A DNA stretch of 64,000 bases. Source: Streptomyces sp. (GTDB taxonomy: Bacteria > Actinomycetota > Actinomycetes > Streptomycetales > Streptomycetaceae). Made by a program: the position numbers and the translations under genes. Under the pieces are notes generated by a model that searched no databases, was not told the origin of the DNA, and was given only the letters and a program-made list of their open reading frames with translations. Positions 54,838 through 64,000 of the stretch are shown here, piece after piece (within the stretch, counting starts at the first letter, position 1; every line of letters begins with the position of its first letter). The stretch covers positions 1 to 64,000 of the forward strand of contig NZ_JAPSKN010000001.1 of the NCBI RefSeq assembly GCF_031181705.1, given 5' to 3'.

Positions 54838-55749
54838 TCACGCGGGCGTCGCCGCCCCGAGGAAGCCCCCGATCCGCTTCCGCAGCGAGCGGGCGTCGAG
54901 ACCGTGCGCGGCGACGTGCTCCTCCACCTGCCCGTAGCGGCGCAGTTCCCGACGGCCCACGCCCAGTCCCAGGATCCGGTGCCCCACCTCCGCCAGGGCG
55001 TCGTTCGCCGCGGCCGTCGACGTGCCCGCCAGATAGGGCTCGACCAGGACGACGTCCGTCCCGGCCGCCTCGGTGGCCCGGCGCAGGGCGGCCCCGTCGA
55101 AGGGACGGACGGTGGTCGCGTAGAGGACGGTGACGTCCAGGCCCTCGGTGGCGGCGAGCGTGGCGTCGAGCATCGGCCCGACGGCGACGACGACGCCGGA
55201 GCGCCCCTCGCGGACGGTCCTGAACCGCTGCCCGTCGACGGACAGCCCCTGCCGGTTGGACTGCACGGAGAGCCGGACGTACACCTTGTCGTCGCCCGCG
55301 GCGACCGCGTGCCGCAGCAGTGTCTCGGCCTCGTCCGGGTGGCCCGGGACGTGGACGGTCCAGCCGTCCAGGGTGTCGAGCAGTGCCACGTCGCCGGGCG
55401 CCATGTGGGTGTAGCCGCCCGCCGGCCAGTCGAAGGAGGCGGCCGCGCTCACCAGCACCGCGCCCGCGTCCTGGTGCCCGAGGTCCAGCTTGACCTGCTC
55501 GAAGGGCCGCTCGACCAGGAAGCTGGCGAAGGTGTGCACGACGGGCCGCAGCCCGGTCAGCGCCAGTCCCGCCGCCGCCCCGACCAGGAGCTGCTCGCGG
55601 ATGCCGACGTTGACGACCCGGTCGGGGTGCCGGCGGGCCGCCTCGGCGAAGCCGTCCGCGCCGATCTCGGCGAGGACCACCGCGACCCGGGGATCCTCGT
55701 CGAGCAGCCGGGAGACGACGGGGGCGAAACGGTCACGCATGGTGTCCAT
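54838..55749 (-). CDS. Split transketolase, C-terminal (pyrimidine-binding) subunit
   Basis: A 303-residue protein matching the second half of transketolase/DXS-type enzymes: VVNVGIREQLLVGAAAGLALTG carries the catalytic Glu that activates TPP, and the C-terminal domain follows (VVVAVGPMLDATLAA, VLVEPYLAGTSTAAA). With the gene upstream (32-base gap) it makes a heterodimeric transketolase-like enzyme. The true substrate may differ from the pentose phosphates. Confidence 0.88.
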   Translation of the reverse strand: MDTMRDRFAPVVSRLLDEDPRVAVVLAEIGADGFAEAARRHPDRVVNVGIREQLLVGAAAGLALTGLRPVVHTFASFLVERPFEQVKLDLGHQDAGAVLVSAAASFDWPAGGYTHMAPGDVALLDTLDGWTVHVPGHPDEAETLLRHAVAAGDDKVYVRLSVQSNRQGLSVDGQRFRTVREGRSGVVVAVGPMLDATLAATEGLDVTVLYATTVRPFDGAALRRATEAAGTDVVLVEPYLAGTSTAAANDALAEVGHRILGLGVGRRELRRYGQVEEHVAAHGLDARSLRKRIGGFLGAATPA

Positions 55750-55781
55750 GGGGTAAGGGTTCCTTTCCGGTCGGTCGCAGA

Positions 55782-56480
55782 TCAGGCGTGCTTCGGCTCG
55801 ACCCGGGCCACCACCACGTGCGGGCGGCCCGGGTGCGGCGCGGTGAAGGCGGCGTACAGCGCCTCGTGGTCACGGCCGTCGACGGTCAGCGCGGACCAGC
55901 CGGCCGCCTCGAAACGGGCGGCGATCCCGCCCGGCCGCGCGTGGCTCGCGGAGGAGTTGTCGACGACGACGGTGTGCAGCCGCTCCAGTCCGACGGGTCC
56001 CGCGAAGGCGATCGCCTCGTGGTTGCTGCCCTCGTCCAGCTCGGCGTCCCCGATCAGCGTCCACACCCGCGGCTCGTGCAGCCCCTGGGCGCGCAACCCC
56101 AGCGCCGTGCCGACGGCGAGGGGCAGCCCGTGCCCGAGCGAACCGCTGCCGATCTCGGCCCCGGGGACGAGCGTGCGGTCGGGGTGGTGGCCGAGCGGGG
56201 AGTCGTAGGAGCCGAAGCCGGGCAGCCACTCCACCGGCACGAAGCCCTTGGCGGCCAGGACGGCGTAGTACGCCATCGGCCCGTGCCCCTTCGACAGCAG
56301 GAACCGGTCCCGCTCCGGGTCGCTCATCCGCTCCGGGCCGACCCGGAGCACACGGTCGTAGAGCACCCAGAGCACGTCCAGCGTGGACGTCGCGGCCGGG
56401 CCGTGTTTCTCGTCGCCGGTCATCAGGCCCATGAGTTCCGGCAGGTCGGCGTAGGTGTACGTGCGTGTCGTGGTGGTCAT
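55782..56480 (-). CDS. Split transketolase, N-terminal (TPP-binding) subunit
   Basis: A 232-residue first half. TPP motif GDAELDEGSNHEAIAFAG (GDG-like start GDAELDEG) and the His-containing LSKGHGPMAYYAVLA. I chose ATG 56480: a MerR-type promoter ends only seven bases upstream, so the transcript would start at or near this ATG and be leaderless, excluding the GTG at 56486. Operon with the C-terminal subunit. Confidence 0.88.
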   Translation of the reverse strand: MTTTTRTYTYADLPELMGLMTGDEKHGPAATSTLDVLWVLYDRVLRVGPERMSDPERDRFLLSKGHGPMAYYAVLAAKGFVPVEWLPGFGSYDSPLGHHPDRTLVPGAEIGSGSLGHGLPLAVGTALGLRAQGLHEPRVWTLIGDAELDEGSNHEAIAFAGPVGLERLHTVVVDNSSASHARPGGIAARFEAAGWSALTVDGRDHEALYAAFTAPHPGRPHVVVARVEPKHA

Positions 56481-56487
56481 GGACACG

Positions 56488-56518
56488 AGCGTGCAACCTC
56501 AACCATTCTTGAGGTCAA
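56488..56518 (-). promoter_or_regulatory. MerR/SoxR-type promoter with palindromic operator
   Basis: On the minus strand: -35 TTGACC (56518-56513), 19-base spacer holding ACCTCAA-N6-TTGAGGT (arms 56515-56509 and 56502-56496), then CACGCT (56493-56488) as a -10. The over-long 19-base spacer with a CCTCAA/TTGAGG palindrome is the hallmark of promoters activated by MerR-family proteins such as SoxR. No MerR gene is nearby. Confidence 0.65.
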
Positions 56519-56615
56519 GCGGTGGGCCCGGGAAACCGATGCGCGATCACCGGTACGAGTGCGGTATTGTTTCCCTGCGCGTTCGGCCGGGGGAAACCCC
56601 AGGTCAGGCGGGCAA

Positions 56616-56689
<74 letters not shown>

Positions 56690-56701
56690 CAGTACGGATA
56701 C

Positions 56702-56739
56702 GACCAGCGGGTCTGCCGATATCGGCAGACCCGCTGGTC
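56702..56739 (+). terminator. Terminator after tRNA-Pro
   Basis: Bases 56702-56720 and 56721-56739 are exact reverse complements, a 38-bp perfect palindrome, effectively a hairpin with a four-base loop, 12 bases after the tRNA. Confidence 0.92.
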
Positions 56740-56820
56740 TGTCTCCCGGATGGCCGCGCGCCGGCCGGGGTCGGGAGCCCGCGCGCCGGCCGACGCCCGG
56801 GCCCTCCCGTCCGGCGCCCG

Positions 56821-57357
56821 TCAGATCACACAGCCCGCGTGCGCCAGCGCCTGCTTCAGCAGCACCCCGTGCCCGCCCGGCATCTCACTCTGCACCGCGG
56901 CCGAGACGGCCTCCTGCGGGCTGAACCACACCAGGTCGAGCGCGTCCTGGCGGGGCCGGCAGTCGCCCGTCACCGGCACGATGTAGGCGAGGGACACCGC
57001 GTGCTGGCGGGGGTCGTGGTACGGCGTGACGCCCTGCGTCGGGAAGTACTCCGCGACCGTGAACGGCTGGAGCGAGGCCGGGACCCGGGGCAGCGCGACC
57101 GGGCCGAGGTCCTTCTCCAGGTGGCGCAGCAGGGCGTCCCGGACGCGCTCGTGGTGCAGTACGCGGCCGGATACCAGCGTCCGGCTGACCGTGCCGTCGG
57201 GCCCGATGCGCAGCAGCAGGCCGACACTGGTGACTTCGCCGCTGTCGTCGACGCGGACCGGGACGGCCTCGACGTACAGGATCGGCATGCGGGCGCGCGT
57301 CGACTCCAGTTCGTCGGAGGACAGCCAGCCGGGCGTGGTTTCGGTCATGTCAGACAT
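56821..57357 (-). CDS. NUDIX hydrolase (DUF4916-like)
   Basis: A 178-residue protein of NUDIX fold that I associate with the DUF4916 group: PGWLSSDELESTRARMPILYVEAVPV at the start (in part LPGW-like PGWLSSDELE), VGLLLRIGPDGTVSRTLVSGRVLHHE, and VSLAYIVPVTGD. A clear GX5EX7REUXEE box is not visible, so hydrolase activity is uncertain. Convergent with the tRNA terminator. Confidence 0.7.
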   Translation of the reverse strand: MSDMTETTPGWLSSDELESTRARMPILYVEAVPVRVDDSGEVTSVGLLLRIGPDGTVSRTLVSGRVLHHERVRDALLRHLEKDLGPVALPRVPASLQPFTVAEYFPTQGVTPYHDPRQHAVSLAYIVPVTGDCRPRQDALDLVWFSPQEAVSAAVQSEMPGGHGVLLKQALAHAGCVI

Positions 57358-57460
57358 CGCTTGATCATACTTTCAGCCGTTCGGACTTCCTGGGCAGCCG
57401 TTCCAGAAGAACTGTGACCGGCCACACGCCCGTTCAACCGTCCCCGCGCGAGCGGACCCG

Positions 57461-58273
57461 TCAGGGCTTCACGGCCACCGCTCCGTACTGGGGCACCAGG
57501 ACCGCCGCGCCGGGCGCGGCGCGCCACTGGCCGCACGACACCATGCCGGGTTCGAGCAGTTCGAGACCGTCGAAGAACTCCGCGATGTCCGCGCCGCTGC
57601 GGGCGGTGATCGGGGGAGTGGCGTTCTCGTTCCAGAACTTCATCGCGGGGATCTGGCCCGCGCCGCCCAGCGCGTCGTCGAAGGTCGGGTGGGTGAGGAC
57701 CAGGTAGCTGCCGGAGGGGACCGCGGCCATCACGCGGTGCGCGATGTCCCGGGCCTTGGCGGTGTCCAGGACGAAGTTGAGGATGCCCAGCATCATCACG
57801 GCGACCGGCTCGGTGAAGTCCAGGGTGCCCGCGGCCCGTTCCAGGATGGCGTCCGGGTCGTGCACGTCGGCGTCGATGTAGGCGGTGACGCCGTCCTGGG
57901 TGCCGGTCAGCAGCGTGCGGGCGTGCACCAGGACGATCGGGTCGTTGTCGACGTAGACGATGCGCGAGTCGGGCGCGATCCGCTGGGCGATCTCATGGGT
58001 GTTGTCCGCCGTCGGCAGACCCGTGCCGATGTCGAGGAACTGCCGCACTCCGCGCTCGCCGGCCAGGAACGACACGGCACGGCCCAGGAAGTCCCGGTCC
58101 GCCCGGGCGATGTCCCGGATGATCGGGAACATACCGGCGACGTGCTCGCCGACCTGCTGGTCGACCTCGTAGTTGTCCTTGCCGCCGATCCAGTAGTTCC
58201 ACACGCGCGCGTTGTGCGCCACACCGGTGTTCAGCCTCGCCGAGCCGCTCGGCGGGGTGTGGCTCTCACTCAC
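57461..58273 (-). CDS. SAM-dependent methyltransferase (DUF574 family)
   Basis: A 270-residue Rossmann methyltransferase with SAM motif I FLDIGTGLPTADNTH, acidic VYVDNDPIVLVHA, and the family-specific RVWNYWIGGKDNYEVDQQ near the N-terminus. The DUF574/PF04672 family is large in Streptomyces and of mostly unknown substrate. GTG 58273 chosen: AGAGGAAGAG precedes it. A long upstream in-frame extension is Arg-rich and unlikely. Confidence 0.88.
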   Translation of the reverse strand: MSESHTPPSGSARLNTGVAHNARVWNYWIGGKDNYEVDQQVGEHVAGMFPIIRDIARADRDFLGRAVSFLAGERGVRQFLDIGTGLPTADNTHEIAQRIAPDSRIVYVDNDPIVLVHARTLLTGTQDGVTAYIDADVHDPDAILERAAGTLDFTEPVAVMMLGILNFVLDTAKARDIAHRVMAAVPSGSYLVLTHPTFDDALGGAGQIPAMKFWNENATPPITARSGADIAEFFDGLELLEPGMVSCGQWRAAPGAAVLVPQYGAVAVKP

Positions 58274-58379
58274 GTCTCTTCCTCTCCTCGCCCGTACGGC
58301 CGCGACCGGCCGCCGCCGCCATTGTGCCGCTCCGTTGATCACGTTGTCCCGGGAATCGGCGGGCCGGGGCAACCGTGGA

Positions 58380-58407
58380 GCGGCCGGGGGGAGGAGGAGC
58401 CGGCCGC
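58380..58407 (-). terminator. Probable terminator after the lipoprotein gene
   Basis: Arms GCGGCCGG (58380-58387) and CCGGCCGC (58400-58407) form a perfect 8-bp stem with a 12-base loop, one base beyond the stop codon. Confidence 0.5.
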
Positions 58408-58408
58408 C

Positions 58409-59233
58409 CTACTCGACCTCGCTGGGGTCCGGCGCGGGCGTCCTGCCGGCCAGCACGTCCTTCAGACGCTGGGTGCCGAGCTTCGCCGCCTGCTCGACGG
58501 AGTCGTTCTCGCCGCCGTCGATGCCGCCCGCCGTGACGGTGATCGCGTCGTCGCCGACGCGTACGGCGGCGACGTCCAGGGTGAGCGTGGCGTCCGTGCC
58601 GCCCGCCGAGCCCTTCACGGACACGCGCACGCCCTCGCGGGCGTCGCCCATGGCGGGCAGCGAGGTGTCGACCACCTGGACCGTGCGCCGCTCGCCCCCG
58701 TCGGTCACGGTGAACTGGTCGCACTTCTGCGGCAGGGTCGCCATCCACCTCAGGGAGTCCTGCGGGTCGGTCCGGTCGTAGGAGGCCACCTGGTACAGCA
58801 GGCGCGAGTCGCCCTCTGCGAAGCCGCGCAGGACGGACGCGCCCGAGGGCCTGCCCAGCAGGTCGTCGTCGAAGAGGGAGTCGAGCAGCCGCTGACAGTC
58901 GGCGGCCTGGGCCTTGGCGGAGAGGAAGTCGGAGACGTCGACCCTGCCGATGAGCAGGCTGTCGTGCCAGTTCTGGGCCTCGGTGTCCTTGACCTGGGTC
59001 CAGGCGTCCTCGATGTCCGCCTCGGTGATCAGCGCGGCCCGCGCGGCGTCGGTGGAGAGGGTCGCGCCGGGTGAGGGGGTCTGCTTCTTCCCGGCGGCCT
59101 GCGAGGCCGTGACACCCGAGACGCGCGCGCCGTCCGTGCCGCCGTCGTCCGAACAGGCGGTGGTGGCCAGCAGTGTGCCCGCCGCGAGGGCACAGGGGAG
59201 GACGCGGACGAGGCGGGACGGACGACGGGTCAT
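58409..59233 (-). CDS. Putative lipoprotein of unknown function
   Basis: A 274-residue exported protein. The signal peptide has a basic start and LPCALAAGTLLATTAC, with the Cys followed by SDDGG, so lipid attachment is likely although the -3 residue is Thr. The mature part has a Thr/Gln/Pro linker and one globular domain (DIEDAWTQVKDTEAQNW, VRVSVKGSAGG). No family recognised. Looks like the substrate-free PknH sensor-type lipoproteins, which I do not press. Confidence 0.75.
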   Translation of the reverse strand: MTRRPSRLVRVLPCALAAGTLLATTACSDDGGTDGARVSGVTASQAAGKKQTPSPGATLSTDAARAALITEADIEDAWTQVKDTEAQNWHDSLLIGRVDVSDFLSAKAQAADCQRLLDSLFDDDLLGRPSGASVLRGFAEGDSRLLYQVASYDRTDPQDSLRWMATLPQKCDQFTVTDGGERRTVQVVDTSLPAMGDAREGVRVSVKGSAGGTDATLTLDVAAVRVGDDAITVTAGGIDGGENDSVEQAAKLGTQRLKDVLAGRTPAPDPSEVE

Positions 59234-59526
59234 CGGGGGTGCCTCCTGGGAGCGGGACGCGTGCCCCCAGCGCATCACCCGCGCCGGGGCCCCACCACCG
59301 GCACCGGACCGTTCGGGTGAGCCGCCTCCGGTCCCCGACCGGTCCGGCGCGGCACACCGCACGGGCTTGACAGCGACGGCGCACCCGGGCGCGGCCGGCT
59401 CGCCACCGTGGCGGACGTGGTGGACGCGGTCGGCTTCCTGCTGTGCGTCGGGTCGGTCGACGCCGTCGAACCGACCGTGGGCGGCCGGTGGTTGCCGGGT
59501 GCCGGGGCCGGCACGGCGTGGGCCGG
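59234..59526. other. Gap without visible gene
   Basis: 293 bases between the lipoprotein start and the end of the endonuclease gene. I see no convincing gene or hairpin; it should contain the lipoprotein promoter. Confidence 0.5.
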
Positions 59527-60174
59527 TCAGCCGGTGCGGCGCAGGGTGTCCTCGGCCACCTTCCTGTCCACCGCCGCGCGCACCAGCGCGGCGGCTAGCA
59601 CGGCCGTGCCGGTGTTCCCGGCCAGCGCCGCGAGCCGCTCCGGTTCCACCGGCAGGTTCAGCCGCTCGGCGCCCTGCAGGGCCTTGGCGTCCAGGTAGGG
59701 GACCAGCTCCGGCCAGACCTCCTGCGCCTCGCGCAGGAAGATGTCGGCACCGGCGGGCCCGATGCCGGGGAACTGCCGCAGCAGACGCCTCAGTTCGGGC
59801 GGGTCGCCGTCCGCCTCCCGGCGCAGGCGCCGCAGATCGCCGCCCCACCGCTCGTTCAGCAGTGCGGCGGCGTCGCCGAGTTGGGTGGCGGTGCGTTCGT
59901 CGTAGCGCCGGTAGCCGCCGCGGCCGAGTGCTTCCACCCGGTCCCGCCGGGGTGACCGGGCCATGCGGCGCGGATCGCGCAGCCCCGCCTCGTGCAGGGC
60001 ACGGGCGGTGGCCAGCGCGAGGGAACCGCGAATGCGGGCACTGAGCAGGTGGGACAGCACCAGCAGCCGGTACAGGGGCTGCGGCGTGTCCTTCAGCCGG
60101 ATGCCCGCCTCGTCCGCGAAGGTCCTGCCGTGCGCCTCGAGGAGCGCGTGCGCGACGCGCTCCCGGCGGTCCAC
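59527..60174 (-). CDS. Helix-hairpin-helix (HhH-GPD-like) endonuclease or glycosylase
   Basis: A 215-residue protein of the endonuclease III superfamily shape. Helix-hairpin-helix LLRQFPGIGPAGADIFLREA; N-terminal YRLLVLSHLLSARIRG resembles the substrate-binding helix of Nth/AlkA proteins. No C-terminal iron-sulfur Cys set. Function in base excision repair is likely. GTG start two bases after the stop of the DUF3140 gene, with GAAGGG upstream. Confidence 0.75.
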   Translation of the reverse strand: MDRRERVAHALLEAHGRTFADEAGIRLKDTPQPLYRLLVLSHLLSARIRGSLALATARALHEAGLRDPRRMARSPRRDRVEALGRGGYRRYDERTATQLGDAAALLNERWGGDLRRLRREADGDPPELRRLLRQFPGIGPAGADIFLREAQEVWPELVPYLDAKALQGAERLNLPVEPERLAALAGNTGTAVLAAALVRAAVDRKVAEDTLRRTG

Positions 60175-60176
60175 GC

Positions 60177-60521
60177 CTAGCCCTTCAGCGGATCGTGGCC
60201 GAGCGTCATCAGCCGGTGCCGGCGGCGGGTGTCGCCGGCCGTCGTCTCGGGCTCCGGCTCGTTCTCCAGGTCGGCCCGCTCCGTGACGGTGTCCACGACC
60301 TCGCGCATCACGCGCAGGTCGTCCCCGGTCAGGTCCGTGCGCCGCTTGCGCAGGATCGCCAGGACGTGCTGCCCGGTGGGCGTCCCCGCCCGCTTTGGAA
60401 GCGGTTCCGTCGCCTCGTCGGCGTCCCGCACCCGCAGCCAGGCCGCGAGTTCCTGGGAGGTCATGTTCACCACGCGGCGGAAGTCCTCCCACAGCGCGTC
60501 GCGTTCGAGGGCGTCGGTCAT
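60177..60521 (-). CDS. DUF3140 family protein
   Basis: A 114-residue protein: WEDFRRVVNMTSQELAAWL, GQHVLAILRKRRTDLTGDDLRVMREVVDTV and an acidic middle. This is the DUF3140 pattern (DNA-binding-like, unknown function), often beside DNA repair or stress genes. It is immediately upstream of the HhH endonuclease in the same operon. Confidence 0.8.
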   Translation of the reverse strand: MTDALERDALWEDFRRVVNMTSQELAAWLRVRDADEATEPLPKRAGTPTGQHVLAILRKRRTDLTGDDLRVMREVVDTVTERADLENEPEPETTAGDTRRRHRLMTLGHDPLKG

Positions 60522-60574
60522 CGCCTGCCCCTTTCCGTACGTACCTCGGGTGCTCTGCGCCAGATCCGCGGAGG

Positions 60575-61057
60575 TCAGCTCTCGCGGGGGAAGTTCTCGG
60601 CGTCGAACATCCAGCGCTGCTTCTCCAGCTCCGCCGTGACGGCGATCAGCAGGTCCTGGGTGACCGGGTCGGCCGTCTCGGTCGCCTCGATGCGCCCGCG
60701 CAGCCGGCCGATCGCCTCCTGCAGCGCCTCCACCATCACCTGCACGGCGTCCTCGTCGCGGACCCAGCCCTCCTTCGGGGCGGGCAGCGTGAAGGCCTTG
60801 GCGACGGTCTCCGGGCGGCCGTCCGGCGGCACGCCGAGCGCGGCGGAACGCTCAGCGACCGTGTCGGCGAAGTTCCGCGCGGCCGCGACCACCTCGTCCA
60901 GCTGCAGGTGGATGGACCGGAACCGCGGTCCGACGATGTTCCAGTGCGCCTGCTTCCCGGTGAGCGAGAGTCCGAGCAGATCGACCAGGGTGTCCTGGAG
61001 TGCCTCGCAGGCGACCTTGCGGGCGTCGTCGGGCAGGGTGCTCCTCACAGCCGTCAT
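60575..61057 (-). CDS. dps: Dps/ferritin-like DNA protection protein
   Basis: A 160-residue four-helix ferritin-like protein. Ferroxidase-centre motif KQAHWNIVGPRFRSIHLQLDEV shown as KQAHWNIVGP and HLQLDEV; C-terminal EKQRWMFDAENF. Forms dodecamers that bind DNA and store iron. ATG in an ATGA overlap with the WhiB gene, which sits directly upstream. Confidence 0.92.
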   Translation of the reverse strand: MTAVRSTLPDDARKVACEALQDTLVDLLGLSLTGKQAHWNIVGPRFRSIHLQLDEVVAAARNFADTVAERSAALGVPPDGRPETVAKAFTLPAPKEGWVRDEDAVQVMVEALQEAIGRLRGRIEATETADPVTQDLLIAVTAELEKQRWMFDAENFPRES

Positions 61058-61311
61058 AGGGCGCTTCTCCTTGTCGCGTCGTTCCTCGTGGTCCGGAGCA
61101 GTGCGTCGCGCTCCTCCTCGCAGGTGCCGCCCCACACGCCCGATGCCTGACCACTGCCGAGCGCGAAGCTCAGGCAGTCGTCGGTCACCGGGCAGCGCGC
61201 GCAGATCCGCTTGGCGGCCGTCACGTCGCGCAGGGCCGGGCCCGCGGTGGCCACGGGAAAGAACAACTCGGGGTCCTCATCCACGCAGGCGGCGCTCCGC
61301 AACCACTCCAT
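61054..61311 (-). CDS. WhiB-like iron-sulfur regulator
   Basis: An 85-residue Wbl protein with four conserved Cys (ACVDED, ICARCPVTDDC) and the GVWGG turn (SGVWGGTCEEERD). The [4Fe-4S] cluster senses redox state or NO and the protein works with the main sigma factor. The start is ATG 61311; the ribosome site is weak and a longer N-terminus is possible. The stop overlaps the dps ATG. Confidence 0.88.
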   Translation of the reverse strand: MEWLRSAACVDEDPELFFPVATAGPALRDVTAAKRICARCPVTDDCLSFALGSGQASGVWGGTCEEERDALLRTTRNDATRRSAL

Positions 61312-61493
61312 GAACGGGCGGGTGCCCAGGGCCCACGGGTGCAAACGCGCGACAGACCGGCTCAGCCGGCTCCCGGCCTGCGAGAACACCGTACGGGAGC
61401 CCTTTCGGCCACCGAATCTTCCCAGAGGGAGGTGAAGGGGCTATTATCCGAAACTAGCAGTGCTAATTAACTGGCGGTGTGAGGAGCCCTCTC
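61312..61493. promoter_or_regulatory. Divergent promoter region between whiB-dps and thiolase
   Basis: 182 bases with an AT-rich core at 61441-61470, unusual here. It contains TAGCAGTGCTA, an 11-base imperfect palindrome at 61455-61465, a possible operator for the thiolase gene. Confidence 0.35.
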
Positions 61494-62681
<1,188 letters not shown>

Positions 62682-62759
62682 GCCGCTCCGGACCGGCGGG
62701 CCCATCAGGCGAGACGCCGCTTACCGCACCGGTTCGTTGCCCATAGCATCGGTGTTCGC

Positions 62760-63533
62760 ATGAACACCATGACGCTCTGGCACATCACCGGCTGGGAGTT
62801 CGCCGCCCTGGCCTTCGCGGCCCTGCTCGTCGGCTTCTCCAAGACCGCCGTGAGCGGGGCCAACACCGTCAGCCTCGCCATCTTCGCCGCGGTGCTGCCG
62901 GCCCGGGCCTCCACCGGCGTGCTGCTGCCGGTCCTGATCGCCGGGGACCTGCTCGCGGTCGCCACCTACCGGCGGCACGCGCACTGGCCCACGCTGTGGC
63001 GGCTGTTCCCCGCGGTCGCCGCCGGCGTCGTCGTCGGCACCGTGTTCCTGATGTGGGCGGACGACGCGATCGTACGGACCTCCATCGGCGTGATCCTGCT
63101 GCTGATGGCGGCCGTGACGGTGTACCGCAGGCGTACGGCGGACGCGGAGGAGGAGCCGGAGGCGGTCACCACCCGGCCGGGCCGCCTCAAGGCCCGCTCC
63201 TACGGTGTGCTGGGCGGCTTCACCACCATGGTCGCCAATGCGGGCGGGCCCGTGATGTCGATGTACCTGCTGTCGGCCGGCTTCCGCAAGCTCGGCTTCC
63301 TCGGCACCTCGGCGTTCTTCTTCCTGATCGTCAACGTCTCCAAGCTGCCCTTCAGCGCCGGCCTCGGCCTGATCGACGGCCGCTCCCTCCTGCTCGACCT
63401 GGCGCTCGTGGCGTTCGTCGTGCCCGGCGCGCTGCTCGGCAAGTGGGCCGTCGGCAAGATCGACCAACGGCTGTTCGAGCAGCTGGTCATCGCCGCGACC
63501 GTCGTCGGTGGACTGCAGCTCCTGCTGCGCTGA
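62760..63533 (+). CDS. TauE/SafE family permease
   Basis: A 257-residue integral membrane protein with about eight hydrophobic segments in the two-repeat TauE/SafE form (FAALAFAALLVGFSKTAVSG, LGGFTTMVANAGGPVMSMYLL). The family exports sulfite, sulfoacetate or other anions. ATG start. No sulfur gene nearby, so the substrate is open. Confidence 0.88.
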   Translation: MNTMTLWHITGWEFAALAFAALLVGFSKTAVSGANTVSLAIFAAVLPARASTGVLLPVLIAGDLLAVATYRRHAHWPTLWRLFPAVAAGVVVGTVFLMWADDAIVRTSIGVILLLMAAVTVYRRRTADAEEEPEAVTTRPGRLKARSYGVLGGFTTMVANAGGPVMSMYLLSAGFRKLGFLGTSAFFFLIVNVSKLPFSAGLGLIDGRSLLLDLALVAFVVPGALLGKWAVGKIDQRLFEQLVIAATVVGGLQLLLR

Positions 63534-63541
63534 GCCCCGCG

Positions 63542-64000
63542 CTACCGCCTTCGCGCCCAGTCCCGCAGCAGCGCCGGCACGTCCGCGAACGAGTCGACCA
63601 CGTGGTCGGGCGTACCGTCGGCGGCGTCCAGCGCCTCCGGCTGGAACTTGCCGGTCCGCACGAGGACCCCGGTGATGCCGGCCCGCTGGGCCGCCAGGAC
63701 GTCGGACTCGACGTCGTCCCCGACCATCACGGCCTCGCCCGCGCCGACGCCGAGCCGGGAGAGGGCCGCCTCGAAGAACGCCCGGGCCGGTTTGCCCGTG
63801 ATCTCGGCCTCCACCCGCGCCGCCCGCTCCAGACCCGCCAGGAAGGCGCCCGAGTCCAGCCGCAGCCCCTCGGCCGTACGCCAGTACAGGTTGCGGTGCA
63901 TCGCCACCAGCCGCGCCCCGCGCTGCACCTGCCCGAAGGCCCGGTCGAGCGCCTCGTAGCCGAACTCGGGGCCGGCCCCGCCGAGCAGCACCACATCCGG
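63542..64000 (-). CDS. HAD-family phosphatase, C-terminal part (cut by window end)
   Basis: The 3' 153 codons of a HAD-superfamily (IIA, NagD/LHPP-like) phosphatase. Visible: cap region end and motif IV with MVGDDVESDVLAAQRAGITGVLV, where the Asp pair binds Mg. The N-terminal motifs lie beyond base 64000. It reads toward the TauE gene. Confidence 0.85.
   Translation of the reverse strand, partial: PDVVLLGGAGPEFGYEALDRAFGQVQRGARLVAMHRNLYWRTAEGLRLDSGAFLAGLERAARVEAEITGKPARAFFEAALSRLGVGAGEAVMVGDDVESDVLAAQRAGITGVLVRTGKFQPEALDAADGTPDHVVDSFADVPALLRDWARRR

Overview
The window is very GC-rich DNA (third codon positions almost all G or C, many GTG and a few TTG starts, a rare TTA codon used sparingly) and is best read as a stretch of a Streptomyces chromosome. 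Pointers to the genus are a complete hopanoid operon with its own ispG and dxs, a conservon (cvnABCD), WhiB, LPFR and SCO6745-type proteins, a c-di-AMP (ydaO-type) riboswitch before a LysM/M23 peptidase, and XRE-cupin regulators. I see no phage, insertion sequence, CRISPR array or rRNA; there is one tRNA (Pro, GGG).

Layout. 0-14.4 kb: mixed housekeeping genes (D-amino-acid-oxidase-like enzyme, a TTA-containing unknown protein, ABC-F ATPase, Tex, a pair of DJ-1/PfpI proteins one of which carries an AraC domain, enoyl-CoA hydratase, a Spo0F-independent ATPase-type anti-sigma-like protein, IPP isomerase, a CDF metal exporter, GalE). 14.6-21.7 kb: a seven-gene surface-lipid or glycopolymer operon: two CDP-alcohol phosphotransferases, a nucleotidyltransferase, a protein with all the motifs of sn-glycerol-1-phosphate dehydrogenase, a GT2 glycosyltransferase and a two-component ABC-2 exporter. 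22.0-34.9 kb: the hopanoid operon (hpnC, hpnD, a 42-residue DUF6380-type gene, hpnE, prenyl diphosphate synthase, shc, hpnG, hpnH, ispG, dxs, hpnO-like aminotransferase), almost every junction overlapping or a few bases long, followed by an XRE-cupin regulator with paired operators and a small membrane protein.

35.7-45 kb: protein phosphatase, GH36 alpha-galactosidase, riboswitch-controlled cell-wall peptidase, SGNH hydrolase, TetR regulator, Glu/Leu/Phe/Val dehydrogenase and an MBL-fold hydrolase. 45.5-49.9 kb: conservon cvnA-cvnB-cvnC-cvnD plus a GAF protein; CvnA has an unusual His/Met-rich C-terminal tail. 50-54.8 kb: threonine breakdown (tdh-kbl) with LysR, XRE-cupin, GNAT and YjbR genes. 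54.8-56.5 kb: a split transketolase whose promoter has the exact geometry of a MerR/SoxR-controlled promoter. 56.6-64 kb: tRNA-Pro with its terminator, NUDIX and DUF574-type methyltransferase genes, a lipoprotein, a helix-hairpin-helix endonuclease with DUF3140, a WhiB-Dps overlapping pair, thiolase, TauE/SafE permease and the 3' part of a HAD phosphatase cut by the window end.

How it fits together: idi at 11.4 kb, ispG and dxs feed isopentenyl units to the prenyl synthase, HpnC/D/E make squalene, Shc cyclises it, and HpnH/HpnG/HpnO build the side chain of aminobacteriohopanetriol. The neighbouring G1P-type operon is the least understood part and the best candidate for something undescribed.
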